DNA from: Ascaphus truei | Lineage: Eukaryota; Chordata; Amphibia; Anura; Ascaphidae | Reading direction: 5' to 3' | Assembly (NCBI GenBank): GCA_036426205.1 | Contig: CM071568.1 | Coordinates: 41,654,284 to 41,718,283, forward strand | Length of the DNA: 64,000 bases | Part shown: in pieces, positions 35,401-48,300 of the stretch | How the letters are laid out: each line of letters starts with the position of its first letter | Position numbering within the stretch: position 1 is the first letter of the stretch | Program-made: the position numbers and the translations under genes | The notes under the pieces: model-generated | Database searches by the model: none | What the model saw: only the letters and a program-made list of their open reading frames with translations | Told to the model about the DNA's origin: nothing

Positions 35401-36360
35401 AATTTACACCGTCAGATTTTGTCATCCTTGGCAAGACAAAAATGCCCAGAGCATAAAAATACCCCAAGGAAAGTGTATACACACACTGTTAATTGCAAAC
35501 ATTGGTAATTTTTCTTTCCCCACAAGAATATATTTATGGGAATCGCCTTTTCACTGCCAAGGCAAGTTGTTCCCTACAGGGATAATGGAATTTTCACATT
35601 TTTTTTGCAATAAAATGTTTAGACTGTAATTTCTGTGTCAGAAGACCAGACAGTAGACCAATGTTTATTATTAAATTGGTGTTGGTCCCCCATATGCAGA
35701 CTTGATCATGCAACAGAGACGGGTGATTATCGCAGTGAGCACCGATAGGGTAGTCTCCTCCTTCAGCGCATACCATACTTATCGCAGTGAGTGGGGACAC
35801 TTGTAATAATCAGAAATATAGGTTTTCTAAGGGAACCCCATAATCAAACACGGGAATGACCCCCTGTTGATTTAGGAAGTTTGCCTATTAATACCATCCT
35901 CCTGATCTCCGCAGAGGGTGAGACTGGTGTCATATCCTTCTGTGCAGTGAGGAGTAGTACACTTTGATCACCGCTTAGGGACAACTGAGATGAAAAGGAC
36001 ATATACAAATATTCTTAAGGAGCAGTCCACATTTAAGAATTGATTATATTTAAGTAATAATCCCTGAAGAACAGGGCATTACTGGCCAATAATACCCTGG
36101 CTGGAAGAGTTGAAGGCCCAAGGCAAAGGCAAAGGCAAAGTCCGAGGGACTTTAACCCAGCCATGGGCAGTATTGGACAGTAATGCCCTGTTCTGAGGGG
36201 ATTATTACTATTATAGGCTAAATGTAGGCTTTTAAAAGAAATAATGGACACTTTTGTATCGTTATATAGATATTTTTTTTATTAAAATAAAATGGTAAAT
36301 ATATTAAAGCACCTCCCTATATACACTTATTCTGCAGCTATCGATATCCACACACTGGCG

Positions 36361-36398
<38 letters not shown>

Positions 36399-39300
36399 TC
36401 TGTAGCTACACCCAACCTCTGCTCTACTATACTCACACACATACAACACAACAGCACCACACACACACAGGCTGCTGCTGCTACACCCACAAACACTGCT
36501 GCTGCTGACACACAAACACGACAGACAAACTGCAGCTCCAAACAAACTCTGTATTTGTAGTAGCAAAGTAAGTTTCTGTCTGTACTCTCTTCCTCCTCTC
36601 ACTGTGTCCGGCGTGGAGGAGCTCTGTGCACGGAGGGAGGTGGAGGAGTCACTGCCTGGCTGCTGCCTCCTGACCAATCTCCTGCACGGTGTGAGAGCTG
36701 TTCCTGCCTCTGATCTGACAAAGGAAAACCTGATTGGCTAGAAATAAAAACTTGGCAAGCTGCCAAAAATTCCGGCCATTACTGAATGAATAATGACCGG
36801 AATTTTAACCAATCAAAGGGCAGGGATTTCAATAATGCCCGGAGTTTTACAGCTTTAGCCTATAATGTTATTTAACGCTCATAAAATCTTTTAAAGAACT
36901 GCAGAATATAACAAATACTGCTGCGGCCAAGTTTATTCGAGCATTTGCCCGTTCTTGGCCGCAGCAGTAGCCTGGCGCGCGCCCGAGAGTGACGGGCGCG
37001 CGCCGAAGCAGCGGAAGAGCGCCCTCCGATCGGGGCGCTCTCCCTACCGCTGCCGGGTCCGCCGGGTCCCCCGGAACCCCCTGCCGCTGTCCCGCGATCG
37101 CGGGACACCAGGGCTCCCTCGGGGAGCCCCTGGACGCGCGTGCAGGGGGCGCACGCTCCCGAAGACGCGTGACTGCGCGTCTATGACGCGCGGCACGCCG
37201 AGGGGCGGCCACTAGCAAGCCGGGAAATCTCCCGGCTTGCGGTACCGGCCACACTTTAATAAAGTGTGTCGGTAGTGTACTTCTTACAATTTTGAGGCAG
37301 ACTGCATAATCTGTGTCAAGAAGATATTCCTTACTTGAAATTGTTAGCATTCATTCTTCCAATTGTAGTAGACAGTAGAGCCAACGTGTCTCTTGTTAAA
37401 ACATAAGCCTTTTATTCCTTTTAAATAAAGTTTCCAGACAAGTGTACTTGCGTTACAAACTGCGTGCCGCACTTCTCTTGACTGGTTTAAGCACATGCCC
37501 TTTATAAAACACTGGCTTTTGCAGTGGGCAGGTGGCCTAAATGAATCGGTGGTTGCAAGCCTCTGTTCTCCATGATATTCCAACAAATATTCTGATTTCA
37601 ATCTCCCATTTTACTTTTGGTTGTCATCTTGGTCTTTTGATATCCCTTGGAATCTAATGGTGTACCATCTCTGTCCAAAGTATTTTTGCAATATGTCTGG
37701 CCCAGTGCCATTATAGGAAAGTGCGATATACTTGCTTGAGGAAAAAAACTCTCTTTATTTTTGCACATGCATCACATTTTAATGTATATCTGTGTTTTTC
37801 AACAGGGCTTCCTAGGAGCCCTTGAGTTCTGTGGGCATCCATGAAGGGTTACCTGCACTTTTGATATCTTTTGAAATTTGTACCAAATACAGAAGAATTT
37901 ACAATAAATCTGATCTCAGAAACGCTATTAGAGAGGGTTGGGGGTTCCTTTCAATGGGTGAATACAATCTGTACTTGCTACAAAACCATAGTTTCTATGA
38001 GGCTGTGATCTGTATCTGAAAAATCCTATGTGCAATGTCGAGTAAGAAAACCTGTTTTGAAATTGAATTGTTAGTGAAAATAAGTAAATAATTGTAGATA
38101 AAACTTGATTTGATATACAAATAGATTTTTCTTTCCTCTGTTAACATGAGCAAGCTGAAACATGAGGGATGATGGAATGCATCAAAGTAAAGCATGTTTT
38201 TGGCATACAATTTTTAAAACTGTTTCAAAGGTATTTTTCTTAAGACAAGATCTCATACTTAAGCAGTTTAAACGTAATCTTATACAGCCTAGATAAACTG
38301 TGCATGTCGTTGCTTGTGCTCATATTTTTCACACAACAGCTTTTTGCAAATGTAAAATAACAATGAAAAGCTATTCCAACCCCCCAAAAAATCAGCTAAG
38401 TATTAATTGTGATCATGTTAACACGAGATACTGTAGATAGATATCTATTATTTTTTTTTGCTTAGGAGTCTGTCATGTCTACAAATCTACATTTTGCTAT
38501 AATCCTAAATTTTTATTTTCCACTGCAGTATAACATTTGATACTTGGATGCAGACATTCAATTTGTTAAAAATTGCCAAAAAAAAATAATTATGGGGGCT
38601 AGAAAAGTAAAATATAAATAATTACTAATGACCTCCCAGGTAAACGAGGGATTGCCTTTCAGTAACGTTTTAATATTACTTTTAAAATAAACACATTTCT
38701 ATCCACTTGGGAATTCTTATTTGTTTTTTTGGCTGGAAGTATTATCAGAAATGTGAAGCTGGGTTAACTTCAAGAAAAGTGCAAGCGAACACATGTATTG
38801 CACTACCTTATTTGAGCACACTAAACAATAATCTGAATGACATATAATCCGTGAATGCAATGTGTGTTAGAATATTTTTATTAGGCAATCAAAAGTTAAA
38901 AAAAACCCTCCACAGAAAACACCTGGATCTATTTATCATGCTCTCCTGGACTAAAACTAGGGCAAAATGAGAGCAAAAAACAGAACTAGATTTACAGAGA
39001 TGCAAAAATCCCATAAATGGCAGATGTGGGTCCGTGCTGCTGGCAATGCACGAGTGCAAAGCATAATTGGTATGTTCCTGATGTTGAAACTCTCTGTATA
39101 AGACTGAATCTGGCCTTGTTGAATTGATATATAAGTATGTTCCTGATGTTGAAACTCTCTGTATAAGACTGAATCTGGCCTTGTTGAATTGATATATAAG
39201 TTAGTATGTTTGAATGTAAAAAGTATTTTTTTTTTTTTTCCTTTCCTCTTAACTCTGTGCTGTTAATTGAACAAATGGAACAAGGTGACTGATTGGGGAG

Positions 39301-42300
39301 GGGGAGGGTCATGTGACCTTTTTTTTGTGTATAATACTAACAGCTCAGCTGCATTGGGCAGGAACTGCATTAGGCAGTGAGGCATTTAAAGTGAGGTTTT
39401 TAAGTGATACAGTTAGACTACAGTTAAACTAAAGGTGACTGGGGACTGCTTCTTTCTGCAAACTCTTTAACTCAAGACAACAAATGGTAAGCTATTCAGA
39501 TCACACTATGATCCCATGCTTGTTAGCCTGCATAGTTTAACCCCCCACCCCTTTACAACTTCTTTCACTGCAGCCTCTCCCAAAACTGACTGCACAAAAC
39601 ACTGAAACCCTGACTTGACCCTAGCATTGCAATGCAGCAAAACACATGACAAGGTACAGGTTCACCCCTGCTGTTTAGTCTGCACACACTCACTCTGCTC
39701 ATAACAGCTCCATGCAACACTGCCTACCTCTGGCATCATGAACCTGCTATGTCTTCTAACTTTTTTCTTTCTCCTGGCCTCATGGAGATGTTACTCCCTC
39801 TATCCACTACAAACTCCTCCATCCTGGCCCGCACCCAACATCACCATACACCCTGGACTACTCAAAAGCCTTGCACTATCTACTGAATGTTGGTGGAGAA
39901 CTCTAAAAACCAGCACACCAACCACTGCTCACTCTAATGGAAAACACCACAAATTTACAACTTGTAAACAACTACCCAAATTTCTTCTCATACTATTACT
40001 CTCTCTAGCAGGTGATATTGAAACTAACCCAGGTCCTCCCATTTCAGCTCTGTCCCATGCCCCTGAGAATTCCACCTTTAAATTCCAAAAAGGGCTATCT
40101 GTCGCCCATATAAACATCCGGAGCCTGCTGCCCAAACTAGACGAACTAAGGGCATGGTGCCTTATGCATAAACCCAAAGCCATCGTTCTTACAGAAACAT
40201 GGCTATCCTCTAAAACCCCTGATGCAAATATCGCCATTCAGGGATACTCCATTTTTAGGAGAGATAGGTCAAAGAGAGGAGGAGGGGTGTTATTTTATAT
40301 TGCAGACACCTTACAATTTACACTGCTACATTGCCCACCAAGTCCACCCTCTTTTGAAACTCTAGTTGGCAAAATCTGCCTCCCCTTTTCTAAGCCCATC
40401 TTGCTTGCTGGCATCTACCGCCCCCCTAAAGCCCTTCTACAATCCTTGACTGATATCACCCAATTTCTTGCCTCCATTTCCTCTCTGAATGAGAAGAGTG
40501 AGCTGCTAGTTCTTGGGGATTTCAACTTCAATTGGCTTGACCCTAAAAACCACAAAATCCAGATACAACTCAAGTCACTTAACCTATCGCAACTCATTTC
40601 CCAACCCACACGAATAAACCTGAAGTCGCATAACCATTCCTTGCTAGACTGGATTCTCTCCTCAAACCCCAGCAGAATCCAATCCTCTGGCATCCTTCCT
40701 GACATTTTCAGTGACCATGCAATAGTGTACTGTGTAAGGAAAATTAAACCGCCCCATTCAAGCCCCAAAGTTCTCCTCACTAGAACATTTAAAAACTTTA
40801 ACCCACAACAGTTTCTGGATGACCTTACCAACTGCCCATGGCACAGAATCGATTTAATTCCCGACCCTGATTTTGCGCTCGACTATTTCCAATCCGAGTT
40901 CTTAAAACTCTGCGATACCCATGCTCCACTACGCAAAATAAGGGTACGGGGGGCCCACCTTCCATGGGTTACACCTGACCTTATAGCACTCTACCAGTTC
41001 AGGGATGCCTTGTGGAAAAGCTACAAAGTAACTGGCACTACCAAGGATCTCAATCACTACAGATGCCTGCGGAACGTGTGCACAAGGCAAACAAGGCATG
41101 CAAAAGCACAATATTACTCTGACAATCTCCTCCAGAATACATCAAACCCAGCTAATTTCTGGAAGGTTATCAACAATATATTCCAGCCTCCTAACCATCA
41201 ACAACCAAGTAATATCACTAAGGGGGATATTACTCTGACAAACCCCACTGACATTGCAAATGCATTCAATGATTACTTTGTGGGGTGTGCCACTAACCTA
41301 TTAGCGAAACGCAGCACAAACCCCAAACCTGAATCTCATCCTGGGAGTACCCCTATAGTCCCACCCCCTCCCAACACTGCCCACAATTTTCAATTTAGCC
41401 CAGTATCTGAAGAGGAGATTACACAAGCGCTCCTCAAACTAAAACTAAGCAGCCAATGTGGACCCGACTTACTACAATCCAGGTTCCTACGACTTGGTGC
41501 CCCAGCCATTGCCAAACCAATTGCGTCCATAGTCAACTCTATCCTGTCTGCAGGCCTTATCCCTAAGACCTGGAAAACTGCCAGAGTTGTCCCAATCTTC
41601 AAAAGTGGGGACAAAAACACTGTCTCAAACTACAGGCCAATCTCACTTCTCCCAATTCTATCCAAAGTTATGGAAAAATGTGTCCACTCCCAATTAAGCG
41701 AGTTCTACACCAAGACAAATTTCCCTAGCCAATTCCAATCTGGGTTTCGTCCCAAACACTCCACCGTAACTACCCTGCTAAAAGTTTGCAATGAAATCCA
41801 GTGTGGAATGGAACGGGGACAACTCACTGGTGCAGTATTCCTAGATTTTGCAAAGGCTTTTGACACAGTTGATCATGCTATCCTGCTTAACAAACTCCAG
41901 AGCTCTGGAATAGGGAAACATGCTTTAAACTGGTTTCAGTCCTACCTATCAGGAAGATCCCAACATGTGTCCATCTCAGGCTCTAACTCCAACCCCCTGG
42001 ATATCACCTGTGGTGTCCCGCAAGGCTCTGTTCTGGGGCCCCTACTCTTCTCAGTGTTCATTAATGATCTTCCCACAGCTTGTAAGGAAGCCTCAATACA
42101 CATGTATGCAGATGACACAATCCTGTATGCACACAGCCATAGCCTCTCTGACCTTCAACACATACTTCAGTCTGACTTTTTGAGACTCGAAAACTGGATT
42201 TCCCAAAACAAACTGTTTTTAAACACTGACAAGACTGTAACAATGGTATTTGGGACCAAGACTAAATTTGTAAAGCTTCCAGTGACTGAGCTCCTGATTA

Positions 42301-45300
42301 GAACCAACGCTAAAACCACCCTAACACCTGTCACTAGTTTTAAATACCTGGGCTTATGGTTTGACTCCCACTTAACATTCGGGATGCACATTGATACCCT
42401 GACAACCAAGACCTATGCCAAACTAGGGGTACTTTACAGGAACAAATCCTCCCTAAGTCTCCTGGTCAGAAAGCGTATTGCACAGCAGATGCTAATGCCA
42501 ATTATTGACTATGGAGACATAGTATATGGCTCGGCTCCTCAAACCCACCTTAGCAAACTTGACACCCTCTACAATTCAATTTGTCGTTTTGTTCTCCAAT
42601 GCAACTACAACACACATCACTGCGAAATGCTCAAAGAACTAGATTGGTCATCACTAGAGTCTAGGCGCAAAGTTCACCTTTCCTGTCTCACCCTCAAATA
42701 CTTTCTGGGCAAGCTACCCAGCTACCTGAACAAGCTCCTCACCCCTACCACATGCAGTACCTATCTACTCCATTTTTAGGAGAGATAGGTCAAAGAGAGG
42801 AGGAGGGGTGTTATTTTATATTGCAGACACCTTACAATTTACACTGCTACATTGCCCACCAAGTCCACCCTCTTTTGAAACTCTAGTTGGCAAAATCTGC
42901 CTCCCCTTTTCTAAGCCCATCTTGCTTGCTGGCATCTACCGCCCCCCTAAAGCCCTTCTACAATCCTTGACTGATATCACCCAATTTCTTGCCTCCATTT
43001 CCTCTCTGAATGAGAAGAGTGAGCTGCTAGTTCTTGGGGATTTCAACTTCAATTGGCTTGACCCTAAAAACCACAAAATCCAGATACAACTCAAGTCACT
43101 TAACCTATCGCAACTCATTTCCCAACCCACACGAATAAACCTGAAGTCGCATAACCATTCCTTGCTAGACTGGATTCTCTCCTCAAACCCCAGCAGAATC
43201 CAATCCTCTGGCATCCTTCCTGACATTTTCAGTGACCATGCAATAGTGTACTGTGTAAGGAAAATTAAACCGCCCCATTCAAGCCCCAAAGTTCTCCTCA
43301 CTAGAACATTTAAAAACTTTAACCCACAACAGTTTCTGGATGACCTTACCAACTGCCCATGGCACAGAATCGATTTAATTCCCGACCCTGATTTTGCGCT
43401 CGACTATTTCCAATCCGAGTTCTTAAAACTCTGCGATACCCATGCTCCACTACGCAAAATAAGGGTACGGGGGGCCCACCTTCCATGGGTTACACCTGAC
43501 CTTATAGCACTCTACCAGTTCAGGGATGCCTTGTGGAAAAGCTACAAAGTAACTGGCACTACCAAGGATCTCAATCACTACAGATGCCTGCGGAACGTGT
43601 GCACAAGGCAAACAAGGCATGCAAAAGCACAATATTACTCTGACAATCTCCTCCAGAATACATCAAACCCAGCTAATTTCTGGAAGGTTATCAACAATAT
43701 ATTCCAGCCTCCTAACCATCAACAACCAAGTAATATCACTAAGGGGGATATTACTCTGACAAACCCCACTGACATTGCAAATGCATTCAATGATTACTTT
43801 GTGGGGTGTGCCACTAACCTATTAGCGAAACGCAGCACAAACCCCAAACCTGAATCTCATCCTGGGAGTACCCCTATAGTCCCACCCCCTCCCAACACTG
43901 CCCACAATTTTCAATTTAGCCCAGTATCTGAAGAGGAGATTACACAAGCGCTCCTCAAACTAAAACTAAGCAGCCAATGTGGACCCGACTTACTACAATC
44001 CAGGTTCCTACGACTTGGTGCCCCAGCCATTGCCAAACCAATTGCGTCCATAGTCAACTCTATCCTGTCTGCAGGCCTTATCCCTAAGACCTGGAAAACT
44101 GCCAGAGTTGTCCCAATCTTCAAAAGTGGGGACAAAAACACTGTCTCAAACTACAGGCCAATCTCACTTCTCCCAATTCTATCCAAAGTTATGGAAAAAT
44201 GTGTCCACTCCCAATTAAGCGAGTTCTACACCAAGACAAATTTCCCTAGCCAATTCCAATCTGGGTTTCGTCCCAAACACTCCACCGTAACTACCCTGCT
44301 AAAAGTTTGCAATGAAATCCAGTGTGGAATGGAACGGGGACAACTCACTGGTGCAGTATTCCTAGATTTTGCAAAGGCTTTTGACACAGTTGATCATGCT
44401 ATCCTGCTTAACAAACTCCAGAGCTCTGGAATAGGGAAACATGCTTTAAACTGGTTTCAGTCCTACCTATCAGGAAGATCCCAACATGTGTCCATCTCAG
44501 GCTCTAACTCCAACCCCCTGGATATCACCTGTGGTGTCCCGCAAGGCTCTGTTCTGGGGCCCCTACTCTTCTCAGTGTTCATTAATGATCTTCCCACAGC
44601 TTGTAAGGAAGCCTCAATACACATGTATGCAGATGACACAATCCTGTATGCACACAGCCATAGCCTCTCTGACCTTCAACACATACTTCAGTCTGACTTT
44701 TTGAGACTCGAAAACTGGATTTCCCAAAACAAACTGTTTTTAAACACTGACAAGACTGTAACAATGGTATTTGGGACCAAGACTAAATTTGTAAAGCTTC
44801 CAGTGACTGAGCTCCTGATTAGAACCAACGCTAAAACCACCCTAACACCTGTCACTAGTTTTAAATACCTGGGCTTATGGTTTGACTCCCACTTAACATT
44901 CGGGATGCACATTGATACCCTGACAACCAAGACCTATGCCAAACTAGGGGTACTTTACAGGAACAAATCCTCCCTAAGTCTCCTGGTCAGAAAGCGTATT
45001 GCACAGCAGATGCTAATGCCAATTATTGACTATGGAGACATAGTATATGGCTCGGCTCCTCAAACCCACCTTAGCAAACTTGACACCCTCTACAATTCAA
45101 TTTGTCGTTTTGTTCTCCAATGCAACTACAACACACATCACTGCGAAATGCTCAAAGAACTAGATTGGTCATCACTAGAGTCTAGGCGCAAAGTTCACCT
45201 TTCCTGTCTCACCCTCAAATACTTTCTGGGCAAGCTACCCAGCTACCTGAACAAGCTCCTCACCCCTACCACATGCAGTACCTATCACCTGAGATCAGAC

Positions 45301-48300
45301 TCCAAAAGACTATTCATGGTCCCAAGACTCAACAAAGTATCCGGACGTTCCTCCTTCTCCTTCCGTGCACCCCAAAACTGGAACAACCTACCAGAGACTC
45401 TCATATCCACCACCAGCTTAAATTCTTTCAAATCTAAGGCTGTCTCACACTTTAATCTGGTCTGTAACTGTTTCATAAGCTCATAATATATATTTTCTTT
45501 AACTGTGCATGCAATGTCTTGTATATAAATGTATACCTTGTTCATTTATGTAACTGTATTTGTAACCATGTATTATTTGTTTTACTCTGTGCCCAGGACA
45601 TACTTGAAAACGAGAGGTAACTCTCAATGTATTACTTCCTGGTAAAATATTTTATAAATAAATAAATAAAAATAAATAATTGGGCACCGATACCAACCGT
45701 GGCTGGGACTAACAGGTCAGTCATAAATGCACTGCTTAGGCTGCGCTTATAGTGCCGACGACGCGACCGTCTCGTCAAAACAAATGCATTGTCGCCGTCG
45801 TCGGCGCTTATAGTGCACGCGACGGAGCGACCGTGCTACCAAAAATCTGGTAGTCGGTTATTTGATTTTTTTTCGGCGACGGTCTCCCCTTGTGGTCAAT
45901 CAGGAGCTTCTCCGTCCCTCTGCTGCCTTCCCCCTTTATGACGTCGCTGGTTGCCTACATTTAAAATATAACTATCGCAATGGCGACGGGTGACTTAATC
46001 CGGCGCTACAAGCGCGGCCTTTGTCTGTTGGGTGTGGGGGGGAGGGGCGAGGGAGCAAAGCGAAGGGCTCCATGACTAGGGTGGGCGATATTATTTTCAC
46101 CACGATAACGATATTAAGAAAGGTATTGCGATAGCAATATATATATTGCGATATGTTTCGTAAAATAAGTGTGAAAATGTTCTAGTAAATCTAGCAGCCA
46201 GGGGAATAGTTTATAGGGCAATCGAGATACTCGGAGACCAAGAAAGATTGTGGTAGTAGGGCACTCCATTATTAGGAAGGTAGATAGGGCAATCTGTGCC
46301 ATGACCGTATGAACCGAACAGTTTGTTTCCCGGGAGCTCAAGTTTGGCACATTGCGATTCGGGTAGACAGATTGGTCAGTCCCAGCCCCTCCCAATCGAT
46401 CTTAGTACATTTTTGGCACCAATGACAAAGTTAGAGAAAGAAGGTGGTTCCTAAAAAAGGATTTCAGGGATCTAGGCCAAAAGCTTAAGGCAAGGATCGC
46501 TCAGGTAGTATTTTCTGAAATACTACCAGTGCCATGCGCTACCCCAGGGAGACGGTTGGAGATTAAGGAGGTTAATGCACGGCTAAGAAAGTGGTGTAGG
46601 AAGGAGGGTTTGGGGTTTTTAGAGCACTGTGACTCCTTTTCTGAGAGTGGCTATCTTTATGGTTGGGACGGATTGCACCTCAATGAAGAAGGATCTTCTG
46701 TGGTAGGGGGCAGAATGTTAAAACGGTTGGAGGGGATTTTAAACTAGGGGGAGGGACCAGAAACAGATAACGAACTGTGACGGAGCGGCCTGTAGGCGAG
46801 GTCAATAAGACGCTTAGACAGAGGGTTAAGCTTAATGGCAGTGGTTTATTATTCACAAGACAAATAGGCACACTGTCCCTTTTAAGAAAATCAAATCATA
46901 AAATAAACACCTACTCCTTCGTTGGAGACTGACTAAACTACTGTGGCCCTTTCTAACGGGCCGCCAACTTAGCTGGTTATCCGCCCAAAACCTATATTGC
47001 AATACACTAGTCCAATAAGAAATATAACACTCCTTATGTAAACAAAAGTCTTTAGGCATAGCAGTATAGTATTTAGTTCTTATCTGGTATGTTGCAGGGA
47101 TTCCTTCACAGGGTCTCTATATAGCTCCTTGAGCAAGCCAGGAATGCTGGTTCCGGGACACAGGCTGCGTCCAACCCCTAGTAATCTTTATCCTGGATGG
47201 GAGTCCCAGCTGGACCCCGCAGGCCTGCTTCCTGCAGTCCTAGGGTCCAGAACAACCAGGGTCCCTCCTGGTTGGGAGACGCCTCTCTACCCTCCTGGGG
47301 TAAAACTAACTCTGTGTCTGTCAATTTATTGCTTTTTATCCCTGCTCAATCAGGAGTTAATTATATCCACCTCCCAGCTCAAGTGGGAAACCCGACACCA
47401 GTGCAGTTTCCTGCCCTGTAAAGGGAGTTAACTCCTTGAGTCCCTTACACAAACTCATTAGAATAAATGGGGATGGGGAAATAGCAAGGAGTTATGGGGG
47501 CAAGTGGGAGTTTGACAAGCAATAAGACACCCATATTAAATACATATAGTACTAGAAAACATCAAAAGACTAAATCCAATTGGAGAAGAAAGGCAGGAGC
47601 AGATAAGATAATAGTACAAACTGGAAAAAAAACTTAAATGCATGCTTGTTTTGCAAGAAGCCTGACTGATAAAATTGGGGGCGCTTGAATAAATGGCTAC
47701 AAGGGAGCAGTATGATATCATAGGCATTACTGAAACATGGTGGGATAACACTCATGACTGGGCAGTTCATTTAGATTGTTCCCTTTTTCGGAAGAATCAA
47801 GTGAATGGAAGAGGAGGTGGAGTGTTTTTTTACATGTTAAATCAGATCTAAAACCTATTATAAGGGAAGTTGTTGTTTATGAAGGGAATGATAAAAATGT
47901 AGAGACCTTGTGAATAGAAATAAGCAGTGGAGGTAAAATATAAAGAAAATGTTTGTAGGGATATGCCCACCAAATATCTGTGGGATTGAGAAAGCGAAAA
48001 TACTTTTGCAAATGGAGAAGCAACACTTGGTCATGTTTGCATAATAGGTGATTTTAACTATCCAGAACATGGACTGGGGCAATGAGATTAGCATTACAAT
48101 GAAAGGAAACTGTTTTTTGGGGTGCTTAAAGACAATTACATGACCCAAGTTATTGAGGAACCAACCAGGAGAGGGGCATTACTGGATTTGTTAATATCAA
48201 ACAATGTAGAAGTAATAGCAAATATTCAAGTCCAGGAACATTTGGGTAACAGTGATCATAACATGATCTCATGTGAAATAAATGATGAAAAAACGTAAGT

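Larger units (their letters stand above)
39340..45680 (+). mobile_element. L2-type LINE, nearly full length, with internal tandem duplication
   Basis: 5' UTR-like sequence (about 39340-39737), a long protein ORF, then a 3' UTR ending in AATAAATAAATAAA at 45650-45680. The unit 40250-42770 is repeated exactly at 42771-45291. Without the repeat the element would be about 3.8 kb with one continuous frame. The 5' edge is approximate. Confidence 0.85.

Noticed and set aside
36955..37215. Pro/Arg-rich ORFs in the GC-rich hairpin block
   Set aside because: Open in several frames because of GC content; explained by palindromes.
40415..44930. Repeated antisense ORFs within the L2 element
   Set aside because: Shadows of the sense frame; they recur at exactly 2521 bp because of the tandem duplication.
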